Shown: in pieces, positions 5,690 through 7,197 of the stretch
Numbering within the stretch: position 1 is the first letter of the stretch
Layout of the letters: each line of letters begins with the position of its first letter
DNA from: CAZIRO01 sp964541595
GTDB taxonomy: Bacteria > Acidobacteriota > HRBIN11
Direction: 5' to 3'
Assembly (NCBI GenBank): GCA_964541595.1
Contig: CAZIRO010000144.1
Location: 1 to 7,197 of the forward strand
Length of the DNA stretch: 7,197 nucleotides
Made by a program: the position numbers and the translations under genes
The notes under the pieces: generated by a model
Told to the model about the DNA's origin: nothing
The model's database searches: none
The model's input: the letters and a program-made list of their open reading frames with translations, nothing else

Positions 5690-7197
5690 GTGGGTGGATT
5701 GCACTGGTTGGACGTTGCGGTCATCATCGCATACTTTACGGTTATTCTGACCGTCGGGTACTGGGCATATCGGCGCAGACGACAGGAGTCAGCCGATTAT
5801 TTCCTGGCCGGCCGGGAAGTCGGCTGGATGGTGGTCGGCGCCAGTTTGTTCGCATCCAATATCGGTAGCGAACACCTCATTGGACTTGCGGGTTCCGGCG
5901 CGGCCGGGGGATTGGCGGTGGGTCACTTCGAATGGCTCGCGTGTCTGATCCTGTTGCTGCTCGGCTGGGTGTTCGCACCGTTCTATCTGCGCAGCGGCGT
6001 ATATACCATGCCAGAATTCCTGGAACGCCGATACAACGCGGCCGCACGCTGGTACCTGACGACCGTCTCGGTGATCGGGTATATCCTCACCAAGATCAGC
6101 GTGACCCTGTATGCGGGCGGGATCATCATTCAGGAGATCACCGGTCTGAGTCTCTGGAAAGGCGCTGTGGTTCTGGTAATCGTGACCGGGATATACACAA
6201 TCGCCGGCGGAATGCGGGCGGTCGTGTATACGGAATTTATTCAGATGTTTATCTTGATCATCGGTTCGGTGCTGCTCACCGTCGTCGGTCTGATCGCCGT
6301 CGGTGGCTGGGACGGTTTGCAGGCCCGTGTGCCGGCGGATTTTTTCTCCATGTGGAAACCCGTGGACCATCCGGATTTCCCATGGACAGGTATCGTCTTC
6401 GGTGCACCCATTCTGGGAATCTGGTACTGGTGTACGGATCAGTACATCGTGCAACGGGTGCTGGCCGCCCGGAGTATCGCCGATGCGCAACGGGGTACGA
6501 TTTTTGCCGGATTTCTGAAAATTCTGCCCGTATTCATCTTTGTTTTGCCCGGAGTCATCGCGGCGGCTCTGTATGCAGATATTCAGGGTGTGGCCGCAGA
6601 CCGGGCGTTTCCGGCGCTCGTGGTCCGGTTGATGCCGGCCGGCCTCCGGGGGGTCATTATCGCCGGATTCCTGGCGGCCCTGATGAGTTCGCTGAGTGCG
6701 GTCTTCAATTCATGCGCAACGCTCGTGACCTGGGATTTCTATCGAAAACTGCGCCCGGAGGCGAGCGAACGCCATCTTGTACTCGTCGGCCGGGTGACCA
6801 CAGGGTGTATGGTCGTCCTGGGTCTGTTGTGGATTCCCTTTATGCGGTACATTTCGTCGCAACTCTACATCTATCTTCAAAGTGTGCAGGCGTATATTGC
6901 ACCTCCGATCGCCGCATGTTTTCTTCTGGGCGTGCTGGTTCCGCGTCTGAACGGAACCGGCGCAGTAGCCGCATTGCTAACGGGTTTTGTCCTGGGCGCT
7001 GTTCGCCTGATTCTGGAATTGAACAGGGTCCATCTTCCCGCGGGAACACTATGGGCCTGGCTGGCAAATATCAATTTTCTGCATTATGCGGTTTTTCTGT
7101 TTGCGCTGTGCACACTGATCCTGATCGGCGTCAGCCGGTGGACGCCACCCCCTGCCGATCCTCGTATTGCAGTGTTGCCCCGACATGTGGCCCGCCG
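5690..7197 (+). CDS. Sodium/sugar symporter of the SGLT (SSS) family, 3' end outside window
   Basis: The visible 502 codons encode an inner-membrane symporter that should carry a hexose into the cytoplasm with Na+. Translation from the GTG gives about 13 hydrophobic segments and family motifs throughout: FLAGR (38-42), GASLFASNIGS (50-60), FEW (80-82), YTMPEFLERR (105-114), WYWCTDQYIVQR (245-256), LPGV (286-289), LMSSLSAVFNS (331-341) and YLQSV (395-399). It resembles human SGLT1 and Vibrio vSGLT closely. SGLT1 sugar contacts N78, H83, E102, Y290, W291, K321 and Q457 align to N57, H62, E81, Y246, W247, K277 and Q397; SGLT1 T287 becomes G243. The Na2-site residues correspond to A55, I58, A330, S333 and S334. 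The reading frame is open to the right edge, after segment 13, so probably only the last helix and tail are missing. It starts 16 bases after the hydrolase-like gene, so it is translated from the same mRNA. Family assignment is secure; glucose or galactose as substrate is an inference. Confidence 0.95.
   Translation, partial: MGGLHWLDVAVIIAYFTVILTVGYWAYRRRRQESADYFLAGREVGWMVVGASLFASNIGSEHLIGLAGSGAAGGLAVGHFEWLACLILLLLGWVFAPFYLRSGVYTMPEFLERRYNAAARWYLTTVSVIGYILTKISVTLYAGGIIIQEITGLSLWKGAVVLVIVTGIYTIAGGMRAVVYTEFIQMFILIIGSVLLTVVGLIAVGGWDGLQARVPADFFSMWKPVDHPDFPWTGIVFGAPILGIWYWCTDQYIVQRVLAARSIADAQRGTIFAGFLKILPVFIFVLPGVIAAALYADIQGVAADRAFPALVVRLMPAGLRGVIIAGFLAALMSSLSAVFNSCATLVTWDFYRKLRPEASERHLVLVGRVTTGCMVVLGLLWIPFMRYISSQLYIYLQSVQAYIAPPIAACFLLGVLVPRLNGTGAVAALLTGFVLGAVRLILELNRVHLPAGTLWAWLANINFLHYAVFLFALCTLILIGVSRWTPPPADPRIAVLPRHVAR

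Noticed and set aside
5789..6490. Minus-strand open frame of 233 codons inside the symporter gene
   Set aside because: The plus strand is unmistakably an SGLT symporter there. The antisense product is rich in His, Asp and Gln, as expected from reading hydrophobic codons backwards.

Overview
The window comes from a GC-rich, Gram-negative-type (diderm) bacterium. A TonB-dependent outer-membrane receptor requires an outer membrane. The mRNAs carry strong Shine-Dalgarno sequences (GAGGAGGT, GGGGAG, GGGAGGT), and two promoters look like ordinary sigma-70 sites with 17-base spacers. That argues against a typical Bacteroidota genome, where Shine-Dalgarno use is weak and the -10 is different. The N-terminal carboxypeptidase-regulatory-like domain on the receptor is common in Bacteroidota, Rhodothermota, Acidobacteriota and relatives. 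I cannot place the organism more precisely from sequence alone.

Layout: positions 3-79 hold a degenerate heptanucleotide tandem array (consensus YGRNACC, 11 units), probably cut by the left edge. A sigma-70-like promoter (148-176) drives a complete tRNA-Asn(GTT) gene with an encoded CCA end (191-266). The 258 bases between the tRNA and the first protein gene are non-coding but rich in symmetry: a two-tier inverted repeat (304-349), a short palindrome (364-375), a 14-bp near-palindrome (408-421), and an 8-bp inverted repeat whose right arm overlaps a predicted -35 box. The promoter at 461-489 then leads into an apparent three-gene operon, all on the + strand.

The operon is: (1) a TonB-dependent receptor of 882 aa (525-3173); (2) a secreted 820-aa protein (3211-5673) resembling six-hairpin glycosidases of the debranching-enzyme/GH15/GH63 type but belonging to no family I can name; (3) a sodium/sugar symporter of the SGLT group (5690 to beyond the right edge, 502 codons visible), which starts with GTG. 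Gaps are 37 and 16 bases.

Together the genes suggest a complete carbohydrate route across two membranes: TonB-powered import of an oligosaccharide, periplasmic cleavage by the hydrolase-like protein, then ion-coupled import of the released monosaccharide. No SusD-like lipoprotein, regulator or second glycosidase lies in the window. The symporter keeps the sugar-contact residues of human SGLT1, so glucose or galactose is the best guess for the final substrate. The least understood parts are the central hydrolase-like protein and the symmetrical control region.
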